From NCBI GenBank assembly GCA_949317995.1, contig OX439050.1, positions 48,547,777 to 48,611,776 on the forward strand: DNA of 64,000 bases. Reading direction: 5' to 3'. Shown one piece after another: positions 21,531 to 31,925 of the stretch; within the stretch, counting starts at the first letter, position 1; each line of letters opens with the position of its first letter. The position numbers and the translations under genes are program-made. The notes under the pieces were generated by a model. It was not told where the DNA came from. It ran no database searches and was given only the letters and a program-made list of their open reading frames with translations. This DNA comes from Acholoe squamosa (taxonomy: Eukaryota; Annelida; Polychaeta; Phyllodocida; Polynoidae).

Positions 21531-23940
21531 ATGTTGTCTCCGCTCCCACCCGAGGGATCCGGAGGGGCTATGAGTGTTGAACCCGCAGCGACTGGGTCCG
21601 AGACCGCACAGGTCGACGGGCCGAAGGACCAGTGGAAGCCAGCAGTGGCTGACCCGTTCCCAATAGAATATGACGGTCGCTACCTGTACGTCCACCCGGA
21701 ACTACAGGCACAAGTGACCTATGCTGACGGTACACCAGTTAGGTTGGACCCGAAGGTGAGGATAGCTGTCGAGGGCGTCATGGTTCCCGAACAGCTGGAC
21801 AGGAGCCTCCCGAATGGCTCCGAGACTGGCCGTGGTTCCAACGGGGACTCATGGTGGACACTGTTTTTCGCGAGACAGTGTACGAAGCCAACAGAGCTTT
21901 CCAGCTCGGAGCGTATCCGAAGCCGGATAAAACTCTGTGGAACGTCAAGGCGACGAATATTGATTGGGTAGGCTGCGTCTCGGAACCCGAGGGGCAGACT
22001 TACCCACGTCCTTGTGCCACCCGGCCCCAGTACCGGACCGTCAAGGAGTTTCGGGAAGCCGCTGCCAACTTTGAACAGTGGGACGACGGTTATTACATAA
22101 CCGAGCAGGAGCTAGTGGATGTTCAAAACAATTCACTAACCGGCATGAACCGAGGTGCAGCCCTTCGGACGGTTCTTGTCCGCCGAATGACTGCCGAACA
22201 GGAGGCCCAGGAAGAGGCTTAGAGGGCAGCAGAAGTACCCGCACCTCCTATCCCCGACCTGAAGCTTGCCACCCGAAGCACAGCCGGTTCTGCATCAGCC
22301 ACCGGCAGTACTACCACCCCGGTAGAAGCCTCGACCTCCAGCGCATCCGGAACCCAGGAACCGGAAGAAGACTGGAAGGTCAGTAAGAACAGGAGGTCCG
22401 CTGCTCGGAAGCTCAAGAATCTCCCGGATTCTGCTAGAGCCGAGCCGAAAGCCAGCACCTCAGCCACTGGTAGTACTGCCATGGAGGTTGAGTCGTCAGA
22501 CGAGGAGTCGGTGCACGAATCCTCGGTTGAGTATGATGAGAAGGTCACTCCATCAACTCAAACCGAGGCCGAGCGATGGGCTAACGCCAAATCCGTATTC
22601 AAAACCCGGATTCCGACGTGTTTCTCCGACTGCGCCTACGGAGTAAAGAAGGACGGCTCTACCCTATATGCCTGCCCGGACTCAGTCAATAAAAATAATG
22701 AGTCAGATGATGAAGATTGGATGCGTCTTTCGGACGAAGATCCCAATCCGAGCAAAGCCTATCGAAAGATGTGGCTTATGCTAAACCACACCGAAGGGTA
22801 TTACACTTATACCCAGAGGAGAAAGCTGTGTTGGGCTCTAGAGAAGTGGTACGGTGACGACCAAAAGTCCTGTCCCTTCTCTATCTGCCAGGATGCGAGT
22901 GATGTCTCGGTCCGGACCTGGAGTACTCCAGCCCGGTTCCAAAGGCATCTGGTAGAGGCCCACTTCCACCATCACCCGGTTTACATTTGTGATCCGAGTT
23001 ATGGTAAGAAGGGTAAGAAGTGTACTACGAAGGTTCAATATAGCCGACGTAGTGATCTGGTGAGGCACCAGAAGAAATGCCACGCAGAAGGTTTGGATGG
23101 GGCTCGAAAGCGTATCATGGAGCTTCATCAGGAACTCATGAAGGAGTTTGATAGTCTGAGCGAGGATGCTTGGTCTAAGATCCGACCAGGGGACCAAGTC
23201 CTCTGCGAGGTTCCGAAGACCAAGGATTCGAAACTCCGCGCAAAGATCGTCCTGACTCCTGGAAAGGGTAAGCTGGACATGCACGAGTCTCTCTGGCAGA
23301 AATGCGAGGAATCCGGTAAGGAGGGAAAGAGAGCTCGTGAAAGGAGCAGAAGGGATCAGAACCGTGGTGGTAACGGTAATGGTCAGACCACCACTAAAGT
23401 CAGAGCAGACGACCGCTCCAGGTCTCCTCTGGCTCGGCACCCACACGAGCAGGTTCAGGGCACTCCGAGTTCAAGAAACCCGAACCTGCCGGATACACTG
23501 GCGCAGTATCCAAGCCTGGGAAAGTTAACCCGCGTAACTTTCCGTCCTTGACCCAGGGACCTGGACCTGAGAGCCAGACCCTGGTCGTTGGAAAGGGGGG
23601 TCGACTTGTTCCCAAGAAGACCTCAGCACCTGCTGCCGCCGGATCCGCATCCGCTCCAGCCGCCCTCCCAACCAACTTCACCCAGGAGCAGTTAAGCCTC
23701 TACCTGCAAATGGGATTGAAGCAGAGCCAGCCTCCTACCTACTGTATGCCAACAGCAGGTGTGTCCGGGAGCCCCACACCCGGAAGTGGTCCTCAGGCCG
23801 CATCGACTCCCCCCAAGGCTGTCGCTGCACCTGCGAAACCAAAGGACGCAATTACCATTAAAACCGGTAATGCGGAAGTTTGGGTATGTGCATGGGAATA
23901 TCCAGAAAAAGCACCCAAAATTCCAAAAGTCATGGAATAA
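21531..23940 (+). pseudogene. Frameshifted ORF of about 800 codons with C2H2-like zinc-finger spacing; unknown, probably transposon-derived
   Basis: The coding stretch opens with ATG at 21531. It shifts frame at about 21840, meets an in-frame TAG at 22220-22222, and continues to a TGA at 23549-23551. A Pro/Ala/Ser-rich tail then continues in a third frame to 23940. The N-terminal part has a motif PIEYDGRYLYVHPE. The middle is acidic and Ser-rich. Near 22870-23080 are Cys and His spaced like two C2H2 fingers (CPFSIC...HLVEAH; ICDPSYGKKGKKC...HQKKCH). Two later features, a Lys/Arg-rich stretch and a Pro-rich end, follow. The region is far more GC-rich than its surroundings, has no introns, and uses CGA/CCG codons like the gypsy elements nearby. 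It is cut off at about 23880 by an R1 repeat. I do not recognise the family; a retroelement Gag or accessory ORF is the best guess. Confidence 0.5.
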
Positions 23941-23960
23941 TGGGTTATTAAGGCATGTCA
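23881..23960 (+). mobile_element. R1 family copy C (end fragment)
   Basis: ggtatgtgcatgggaatatcc followed by gaaaaagcac and tggaataat matches the reverse complement of 3150-3210. It interrupts the end of the upstream ORF. Confidence 0.6.
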
Positions 23961-24510
23961 ATCCAATGGGTGCACAGCTCCTCTAATAGGTCTGCTGTGC
24001 AATTATTTTGGTAGCCATGAATATATAATTTAATAATGCAGGGCAGTGGTATCTTTTGACACCTTGTTATAAAAGGAATAAGGCCACTTTGAAGGGAAAG
24101 GAGTGTGAATCTATTTCTAAATAAAGACCTTGGGGTAACCCCCAGTCTTTATTGGGTAATAGATGCACACCTACTTCCCTTCTGCATACTACTTCTGCTA
24201 ATGTTGCATTCACCTTTGGCAATCATGAACAACATATGTGATTATGATTGATTGACCAATAACCATTTTCAAACTCAAAACTCTTCTGCATACCTTATTC
24301 ATTAAGTACCCAATATATCCAGAACAAAACAAGAATGTATAAAAGGAACCTTTGTAATCTATAAAACATGTACAGTCCAGTGACAAATGAAGAGGAAACA
24401 TGCAGTACGTATCCTGAAACAATGTCAACTACACAGCAGAATGATAGGGTGCCATTAATACCAACGACTCAGCAGATCTGTTGTTATTCCACCATTTTTT
24501 ACGTTAATTT
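23961..24510. other. Non-coding DNA
   Basis: AT-rich, no gene seen. A short string gggcagtggtatcttttgacac near 24043 resembles the R2 end. Confidence 0.5.
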
Positions 24511-25052
24511 TGTAGTGTTCTACCCCTCGAGGTTTAATCGAATCTTTCGATTAACAACGAAGAACAACTATTCAGGTTCTAGTTAAAACTTTATTGTCTA
24601 ATAACACATAGGCATCAGCCGTTCTCGATAACAGTTACAGGTGGTAGAGTTTGAACTCTATGGCACATTCAACACTAGGCCTTCTAGTGTCTGCAGTTAT
24701 TATTCCACATTTACCTTCTCTGTGCAACAGCACAGAGAAATATTATAATATGGTAGTCGGGCAGCCGCCAACCATTGCTCACGATGGTCCGTCGCGACTG
24801 GACTGACCCTGAGGAAGGACGTACAACGGCCTTATATACACCAGAGTCGAGGGCCACGTGACCGGATGGTGACGTGGCGCTGTACTCCAGCGCCCCCAGG
24901 CGTCGGGTAAGAGAGGTGCTCTCGACGTCGCCCACGAGGACCTCGAAGGTACCTCGAGGATGACGCGGGACCACCACAGAGATCCCAGATCAGTCTAAAC
25001 AAAAAGATAATAATTTAAAGTACTGAATCCGTCGACATGGTCGGCAGATACA
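24511..25052 (-). repeat. Probable 3' LTR of gypsy-1
   Basis: The minus strand begins tgtatctgccg and ends gaacactaca, the same TGTA...TACA outline as the gypsy-2 LTR (which ends gaaccattaca). It carries a TATA box (tgtatataagg near 24833) and a poly(A) signal (aataaa near 24592). The outer boundary is uncertain: no second copy exists to fix it, and the adjacent sequence is a palindrome (25054-25082), not a clean polypurine tract. Confidence 0.5.
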
Positions 25053-25538
25053 GTAGGGGTATATAGAAATATACCCCTACTGTTTCTACTGTACTGTAGA
25101 AAAAAAATTATTATCACAGTTAATATAGGGGCGCTGCTCCATCCAACGTTGGAGACCAGTGTCGAAACACTGCTTCACGACCTGTTCCTGGTCGATCCAA
25201 GGGAGGCACGACCGGGTATGGTAACCGGGGTCCTGTCGTTTCCTCCCTGTCTCGTTGAGAAGCTCCTTCCAGCGTAGGAAGCCCATCAGTAGTGTACAGT
25301 ACAACTACGATGGTCCTTCGACCGTGAGGCCGAGGATGTGTGGCATCACAGGGTCCCAGGACCGGGGTGGCATCGGATCCACACAGCTTTGCAGGAAGGT
25401 CCGGGGACAGGAAAGGTACCCCCACTCGTGGAGGGTACACCGTCGTCCGGGAACAAGTTCCCGGGGGTTCCATGCTGACATCGAGACTCTGTTCGATGTC
25501 AGCGGTCCGAACTAAAGAGGAGGAACAGTATTATCATA
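25053..25538 (-). other. gypsy-1 3' untranslated region
   Basis: Lies between the extra ORF and the LTR. The palindrome gtaggggtatat/atatacccctac is at 25053-25082. Open frames here show no motifs. Confidence 0.45.
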
Positions 25539-26249
25539 TTACTGCTCCTCCGAGATGGACCCTGTAGCGGTGTCGATTTCCGCCTGCTCTCCGTCAGTGC
25601 GATCATCATCATGTGAGGCACTGGGGGCTAACTGGCCGGAAAATGTAGGCGACTCAGGCAATGGAGCCACACGGTCCATTGTCGTGCCCCAAGCCTCGTT
25701 AGAGGTCTCGGGTGCATCTCGGGAGTCTCCCTCAGCATCTGAGTGGAGGACTGCCGAGTCTGCAGAGTCGCTCCCATTGTCGTCGTCGCTCTCTCGACCC
25801 TCAAGGTCGTCCTGGTCTCCCTGGTCAGGGGGAGCTGTTGGAGAGTGGCCGACGACATCGACGTCCCCGTCTACATCCATCGACTGTTCCACCTCTGCAG
25901 GTACTACTGCACTGGTGGAAGCCGACTGGTCCGGGCAGACGGCTGCTCCCGCGGGGTTCAGAGGCTTGATGCCTTGAAGATCCGGATGGATTTTCGGGGA
26001 CACCATCCTCTGAACAGGTGGCGGAGCAGGCTCGGTGGCTCCCGAGAGGTCAACCAAGGGAGCCGATGAGGAAGGCTCGGTTGCTGGCGGGTAGACGGAG
26101 GCGCCGAGAGATCTTCCAGGGGTGTCAGGCTTGTCCTGCACAAAGGGGCCCATGTTTTTCATGTTTCCAGTGTCGGATAGTCTCAAATTAAGAGGCAATT
26201 GCATGACTTCTCGTTGTGTAATTTTATTCACCGTCGGCTTCACGTCCAC
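25539..26249 (-). CDS. gypsy-1 extra ORF in env position, acidic low-complexity protein
   Basis: An open frame of about 236 codons downstream of pol on the element's strand. The frame is open from 26249, but the first ATG is about 15 codons later, so the start is uncertain. The protein is rich in Pro, Ser, Asp and Glu, with an acidic run (ESDDDNGSDSADSA) in the C-terminal half. No signal peptide or membrane segment is seen, so it is not an obvious envelope. The position matches the extra ORF of gypsy-2 although the two proteins do not look alike. Function unknown. Confidence 0.45.
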   Translation of the reverse strand: MDVKPTVNKITQREVMQLPLNLRLSDTGNMKNMGPFVQDKPDTPGRSLGASVYPPATEPSSSAPLVDLSGATEPAPPPVQRMVSPKIHPDLQGIKPLNPAGAAVCPDQSASTSAVVPAEVEQSMDVDGDVDVVGHSPTAPPDQGDQDDLEGRESDDDNGSDSADSAVLHSDAEGDSRDAPETSNEAWGTTMDRVAPLPESPTFSGQLAPSASHDDDRTDGEQAEIDTATGSISEEQ

Positions 26250-26342
26250 AGACAGATTTACCCAAGAACGGCACCCGTTATTTAAATCCTTATTAAAAGA
26301 CAGGTTGGTAAAGCTGCTGCTTAGTATTGTGCGATACGTCTA

Positions 26343-27069
26343 TTACTGAGTAGGGTTTAATCTAGGACTTTTCCTGATTTTAACCTTTACTGTAGGAACA
26401 AGTGTTGAGCCTCGGGGCGGGTTACTATCACCCCCTCCTAGCTCTCTGTCCTTTGATGCGGCCGGGCCGACCAGGTTATTAACCCGTTTCCGTCGGCGTC
26501 GGCCTCCCATCACTTGTGGCGGCGTGGATGAAGGGGCCAGAGTGTTTGCTCTGTGTTTTCTTTCATCCTCGACACTTGTCCATCGTCCCTTTGATGAGCC
26601 TTGGCGCTTATGCCTTGCTCGAGTCATAGGTCCGGTCTGGAGTGACTGATCTTCGACTTCAATCGAAACACTTCGATGTGAAGTTTGTTCAGTCATTTGC
26701 ACCTTCGAGGGGGGAGTCGGGCTTCCGACGTTCCTTCAAAGGCGGTTTAGACGCTTTCGACTTATCTCAACGAGCCGGTCGACCACGGCGTCGCTTTGAT
26801 GGTTTACTTGCGTCCAACACCTCCACCTCGCTCAGCTTTCGAACCTTGTTCTGTCGTTTTCGATGATCCTGCTTAGTTTGTTTTTTAGACTGAGCTTCCG
26901 GTCGCGACCTTTCTATCTCTATTTCGAACTGTTCAGAAACAGACTTAGCCCTTTTCGTGGCCTTACGAGAAGGTGAATCATCATCAAGTTGTGGCTGCAA
27001 CAACTCGACAGTTTGTGATAGCTTTATGCCCAACCACCGGCGTACTCTATCAACATTGCTCTTTTGCAA
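26343..27069 (-). pseudogene. gypsy-1 Pol C-terminal extension with AT-hook-like motif
   Basis: Two adjoining open frames (27069-26767 and 26702-26343) continue the integrase tail. The first begins QKSNVDRVRRWLG, matching NKSNVCRLRKW in gypsy-2, and ends with KRRRGRPAR, an AT-hook-like GRP core. The second is strongly basic (GGRRRRKRVNN) and has NTLAPSSTPP, matching KTLAPSTGPS in gypsy-2. AT-hooks bind the minor groove of AT-rich DNA; a role in target choice is inference. A frame change at about 26760 separates the parts. Confidence 0.6.
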
Positions 27070-27084
27070 CCGCCCGCGGGACGA

Positions 27085-28140
27085 TCAAAATAATAGTGTC
27101 AACTCAGAGAGGACAGAATCCACTACGAACGGCCCGTCCCAGTTAGGAGCAAGCTTCATAGCTGCTTGGGGGGTGTAGTACCTCACCACCTGTTCCCCAA
27201 CTGAGTATCTTCTCTGTTTCAGCCCATAGTCATACCCGACTTTCTGGCGTTCCGCAGATTTACCCAAATTCTCTCTTACCATGCTGTAACTTTCCCTCAA
27301 CCGATATCGAAGCTGTTCCACGAAAGTAACAGAACAAGGGACCTCGAGTGGGTTCTCGATTGAGCCGAAAATCACATCCGCTGGCATGAGAATTTCTTCC
27401 CCGAATACCATCATATTTGGACTGCATCCAGTAGAACTGTGTTCAGAGCTGTTATATGCGGACACGACATATTTAGCCTGTTCATCCCAGTCGTCCATAT
27501 GTTTGTCTACCAACATAGTCAGACTCTGAATCAGTGTTCTGTTGAACCTTTCCACCTGGCCATCACTTTGTGGCCTGTATGGATTGGTCCTCTGTTTTAC
27601 AATCAAATATTCACACATCTCAGAGAAGAGACGAGACTCGAATTCTCGACCTTGGTCGGAATGCAGAAGCAACGGAACGCCAAAGGTCAAGACCCATTCG
27701 TTCACGAAGGCTTCTGCACAGGTCTCCGCTGTGTGATTTGGTTAGGGAATAGCTCGTACATACTTGGTGAAGTAATCCTGGATTACTAACATACAAGTAT
27801 TCTTGTTTGGCGTGGGTGCAAACCCCGAGATGATATCCATAGCTATCCTCCCAAATCTCACCCCGCACAACTCTTGGTGCAAAGGAGACTTACCCATGCC
27901 CTCACCAGGCTTTACCAGACAACAGGTAGGACAATGTCGAACCCAACGACCTATGTCCTTCCCCATTCCAGGCCAGTAATATCTCCGCTTCACCTTTTTG
28001 AGCGTTCGTTTTCGACCAAAGTGTGCCGCTGTTCGGTGTCCGTGGCAAAAGGAGAGTACCTCGCCCCTCAGTTGGCGTGGTACCACTACTTGGATCGTGC
28101 GTCTTGCACGACCCGCCTCGACTTTCCAGGGACATAACAA
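27085..28140 (-). pseudogene. gypsy-1 integrase (frameshifted)
   Basis: Part one (28140-27742) carries the HHCC zinc-binding region: HGHRTAAHF, then HCPTCC, with YYWPGM between. It continues to the first catalytic Asp (MDIISG). Part two (27705-27085) carries the second Asp (HSDQGREFES) and the catalytic Glu region (PYRPQSDGQVERFNRTL), then a C-terminal domain ending GPFVVDS. A stop and a frame change between 27705 and 27742 break the protein. Integrase inserts the cDNA into host DNA. Family assignment is secure; activity is lost here. Confidence 0.85.
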
Positions 28141-28312
28141 ACCTTCACAGAAAGTTAAGAGAGGCCATTGCCCAATTAATTTCCGTACCTAGGCGCTCTC
28201 GATTGATACCTCAGGCCTAGTGGGTTTAGCCCCCTTAACTAGCCATTCGGCAACCCGTCTGATGTCAGCGTCCACTTTCTGACCATCAATGAGTTCATCG
28301 AGAGACCAAAAT

Positions 28313-28361
28313 GCAACACCCACCCGGCTGTCTACTAGACATCCGGGTGGGTGTTGCATAG
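28313..28361. repeat. Perfect 17-bp-arm hairpin inside pol
   Basis: atgcaacacccacccgg and its exact mirror ccgggtgggtgttgcat flank a 15-nt loop, between the RNase H and integrase regions. The minus-strand reading frame meets stops within the hairpin. Confidence 0.8.
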
Positions 28362-28505
28362 CCACACAGGGATACGACTAAGGCCATCGGCATTCAGATG
28401 CTTAGCGCCACTTCGATGTTCCATCTTAGAGTTTCTGAGACCGAACTCCGAAAGGTGGGCCAGCCACCTACCCATCATTCCTTTAGCTTCTTTGAAATTC
28501 AGGAG

Positions 28506-29243
28506 CTATTTCAAAGAAGAATGATCGGTGCGGATAGTGAAATTACCACCATAAAGGTAGTGCCTAAACTTCCTGGTGTACACAACAACTGCCAACAGTT
28601 CTCTTTTGGTAATGCAGTAGTTTCGTTGTGTCTTACTTAGAGTGTTGCTAACAAAGGAGATTGGGACCTCCATTCCATCCTGTATCTGGGATAGAACAGC
28701 CCCAATCGCCGTGTTGCTAGCATCAGTGTCTAAGACAAAACGACCGTCGGGTGTGGGGAATTGAAGCACAGGAGTCTCCTTGAAACTTCGTTTTAACTTG
28801 ACAAAAGCATGTTCAGCTCTTTCTGTCCATGCGAATGCCTCGTAACGACCTCTACTACCTTTAGGTTTTTGGATCACTAAGTCCTGCAAAGGACTTACTA
28901 GTTCCGCGAACCCCGGGATGAACTCTCGGTAGTAGGAACAAAAGCTAATGAAGGATCGAATTTCCTTCACTGTGGTGGGCCTAGCCCAAGTCATTACGTC
29001 ACTAACTTTCCCCGGGTTGGCTTCTATACCCTGTTCAGACACGATTCGGCCTAGGTACTCGACTGAAGTCCTAAAAAGCTGACACTTTTTAGGTTTCAAC
29101 TTCAGTCCCCATGCTCGAATCCTGTTGAAAACTTCCTCCAGATTCGTCATTGCTTCATCCGTCGTTTTGCCGAAGACGATGATATCATCGAGGTAAACCA
29201 GGCAAATCTTACCTAGTAAACCCCTCAACATCTCCTCCATCAT
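28506..29243 (-). pseudogene. gypsy-1 RT (palm/thumb) and RNase H
   Basis: Continues the RT from the upstream frame after a single TGA. YLDD, the RT catalytic pair, is intact at about residues 17-20. The connection and RNase H follow: LDTDASNTAIGAVLSQ (first catalytic Asp), KRELLAVV (Glu) and RTDHSSL (Asp). The frame ends at a TAG where gypsy-2 keeps Trp (SLRWL against SLK-stop). RT copies element RNA into cDNA and RNase H removes the template. Two point mutations separate this from an open frame with its neighbours. Confidence 0.9.
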
Positions 29244-30917
29244 TCACTCGAATGTGGCGGGGGCGTTACACAAACCAAACGCCATTCGATCGAACTCATA
29301 GAGCCCCCTCTGGTAAGAAAAAGCGGTTTTCTCGACATCGTCGGGATTCATCCCAATCTGCCAATACCCAGATTGGAGATCGAGACAACTAAACCACTTG
29401 TTTCCTCCCAAGGCATCTAAGAATTCGTCGATGCGCGGGAGAGGGTAGGCATTTTTCTTAGTCACACCATTCAGACATCGATAATCAACGCAGAATCTCA
29501 TGGTCCCATCCTTCTTCGTCACCATCTGGGCGGGATTGGACCAGGGACTAGTACTTGGCCTAACCACCCCCGTATCCAACATCTCTTTAAGTTGTTCATC
29601 CGCAGCAGCTTTCTTGCTGAGAGGAATCCTCCTGTAAGGGACTCGGATAGGTTGTGCATCACCAGTATCGATGTTATGCAGACATCGATCGGTGCGCCCT
29701 AACGGTTCATCATCTGGACTCTTAAAGACATCCACAAGCTTACGCAGTAAGGCGGACAGTTTCAGTCTTTCTTCTGGTTGGGTCAGGTGGGTGTCACCAT
29801 ACATATCTAACAACCAGGTAGGGAGCTCCCCCGTGTGGGTGCTCGCAATTTCTGCCATCTCGACGTCTGCAGCTTCTTGCTCAAGACGCATCATCACAGA
29901 TCCTACCTCCGGTGAAGAGAGTTCACCGTTCCTGTCAGCGTACTGTACAGTACAGACCACCTGGCCTTTCTCCAGGACAATGTCTCGATTCAGTGGATTA
30001 CAGACGGGAAACACTGTTCGACGGACATTGCTGACAAGGGCAACCTCACCAACCAACCCAAAACTCTTCAGAGTTTTCATATCGGGTTCGACTGTGCCCT
30101 GTCGATCTCTTTCCAGACCCTCGGATTTCACCAGGACATCGCATCGATGTCTAGCTGGTATCCTAGTGGTCTGTGCTACTGAGGCAACCGATGACACTCT
30201 TTTTAGTTTACACTGATGGTGCTCTTCTGTCGGCTCGGTCATGACCAATTGGCCCGTCCTCGGGTTAAGGATCATGCCGTATAACGCCGCAAAGTCAAGC
30301 CCCAGAATGCCATCGTCAGCCACATCGGCCACTATTGGGCTAAACACATAGTGGGTCGATGCGACCTTTAGAGGTAGAACCAATCGACCATAGGTCCGCA
30401 TTTCGGCTCCAGACGCAGTGCACGCCGTTATTCCCTCGTAGAGATTATCTGACAGCACCACTAACGGCCCCGCGAGTTCCTGAGAGACAATGGAGTGGCT
30501 GGCACCAGTATCTATCAGGAAGTCTAAAGGACACCCTCGAATCTCTGCAGACAGGTACCATCGTTTCCCCGACAAGGGGGCGGTTCCTGCTAGCATTCTC
30601 AACCCTACATCAGTACTCAGATCGATCCCTCTCTTCTTAAGGAAAGAGAGACAGGGATCATCCGAGGGAAGCTCTGTTGCGCAAACTCTGGCCAGCTGCC
30701 GTATCAGGGCTTCTCTCCCGGCGTCGACTTTCACTTTTGATCCAGTCGAACCCTCAACCTCGGAGTTCAGGCTGCCAGCGCCCTGTTCCTTGGTCGTTGA
30801 GGCTTTTTCTACACCAACATCTTTGGAACCCGACCGGTGATCAACCGGTGCGGCTGTGGTAGAGGGCTGGGACGGCCCTACCGGGACCTTACCTAGTTCC
30901 TTCGAATCTACTGTCAT
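29244..30917 (-). pseudogene. gypsy-1 protease and RT N-terminal half
   Basis: An open frame of 557 codons from an ATG at 30917. A retropepsin motif FLIDTGASHS lies at residues 133-142. A TSPWSNP and FCVDYR block and the first RT catalytic region LDLQSGYWQIGM follow near the C-terminus, then FGLCNAPATFE, immediately before the TGA. The frame differs from that of gag, implying frameshifting or independent decay. The Asp protease matures Gag-Pol. This is the best-preserved gypsy ORF in the window. Confidence 0.9.
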
Positions 30918-30997
30918 CTGATCAGGAGTGCCAGAGGTGCTGATACCTTAGCTTTTCGATGGTCGGGCAGCTCGATTGCCACATCGAGCCACCCGCC

Positions 30998-31925
30998 TCA
31001 GTTTTCCGTCGCGTCAGGTGGTAGACCTTTAATAGGCTCGGGGCAAGTTCGTGCGAAATGTCCCTGCCTCTTGCAGTTCCAACACTTGGCGTCAGACGGA
31101 GGGGTACTCGTCTTCTCCGAGTTAGTAGCAGGGACATCCCCTCCCTCGATAACCCTGAGTAAATTCTTTAGTTGACTCAGCGAGAAGGTTTGTTCCTGTA
31201 CCTTGGGTTTGGAGGCCTTATTTGGCACTTTCGATTTACCAGCGGCTTTCTGACTTTTCTTAGTCTTACTCCCCGCTACGGGCTTCGAGTACGAGGACAC
31301 CTCACCCTGTCCCTCCTCGACCAAAGCGGTGTCAGCCAGTGCCGACATTGCATTTGTCGAGGTAGGATTCAACAACTTAGGCAGAAGCTGTCGTTTTCTT
31401 AACAACTCATCTGCCAAGTCCATGAGATCCCTGAGGGACATGTAAGTGCGCCATTCCCGAAGCACGTCTTGTTGCAAATCAGTGTCATATAAATCTCCTA
31501 TAAACAACTGGTTGACTTTGGTTATTAGCCATTTAACCGAGAAGTCCACACCTGGATAGGCATCACCGGCAAGACGTCTTAAAGCAAAGCCATAAGCTCT
31601 GATGCTTTCGTTCTTGCCTTGGCGTCTCTTCTCCATCGTGACAATGGGGTCCTGCAGGCTAGAGGTCATGGCTTCTGTTACCATGTCGACCAGCCCCTCT
31701 AGAGTCCCATCTCCATGCTCCTCCCACAACCACACAGTATCAGCTGTGGGGCCGTTCTGGAGTAGCATGAGGAGTTGAGCTAATGCCATACTCGAGGTCC
31801 ATACATTTACTCAACGGACATGATCCGTGGTACCAACGGAGCAAATCATCCTTCCATGTAAATGCAGGGCACTCGACTGACCTAGTCCGGGCAGGTTCGT
31901 GCCCGATAGAGTTATTCTCAAACAT
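30998..31925 (-). pseudogene. gypsy-1 Gag (truncated, frameshifted)
   Basis: The main frame (31789-30998, 263 codons) has capsid-like helical sequence (RRQGKNESIRAYGFALRRLA) and ends with one zinc knuckle, CWNCKRQGHFARTC (CX2CX4HX4C), before a basic-poor tail. A short N-terminal piece (31925-31740, with TWKDDLLRWYHG) lies in another frame. The long coiled-coil N-terminus present in gypsy-2 Gag is missing, consistent with 5' truncation at about 31925. Gag builds the virus-like particle and binds element RNA. Confidence 0.8.

Larger units (their letters stand above)
24511..31925 (-). mobile_element. gypsy-1: 5'-truncated Ty3/gypsy retrotransposon
   Basis: On the minus strand the order is gag (31925-30998), protease-RT (30917-29244), RT end and RNase H (29243-28506), integrase (28140-27085), AT-hook-like tail (27069-26343), an extra ORF (26249-25539) and a likely 3' LTR. 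This order, with integrase after RNase H, defines Ty3/gypsy. No second LTR is visible above 31925, and Gag starts abruptly, so the 5' end is lost. Pol is broken by at least two nonsense codons and one frameshift. Confidence 0.85.

Noticed and set aside
22838..23446. 202-codon frame on the minus strand
   Set aside because: Antisense shadow of the zinc-finger-like ORF; no motif.
24640..24695. tRNA-like segment in the gypsy-1 LTR
   Set aside because: A-box and B-box-like strings are present (minus strand) but too close together for a tRNA.
29671..30216. 181-codon frame on the plus strand
   Set aside because: Shadow of the gypsy-1 pol frame on the minus strand.
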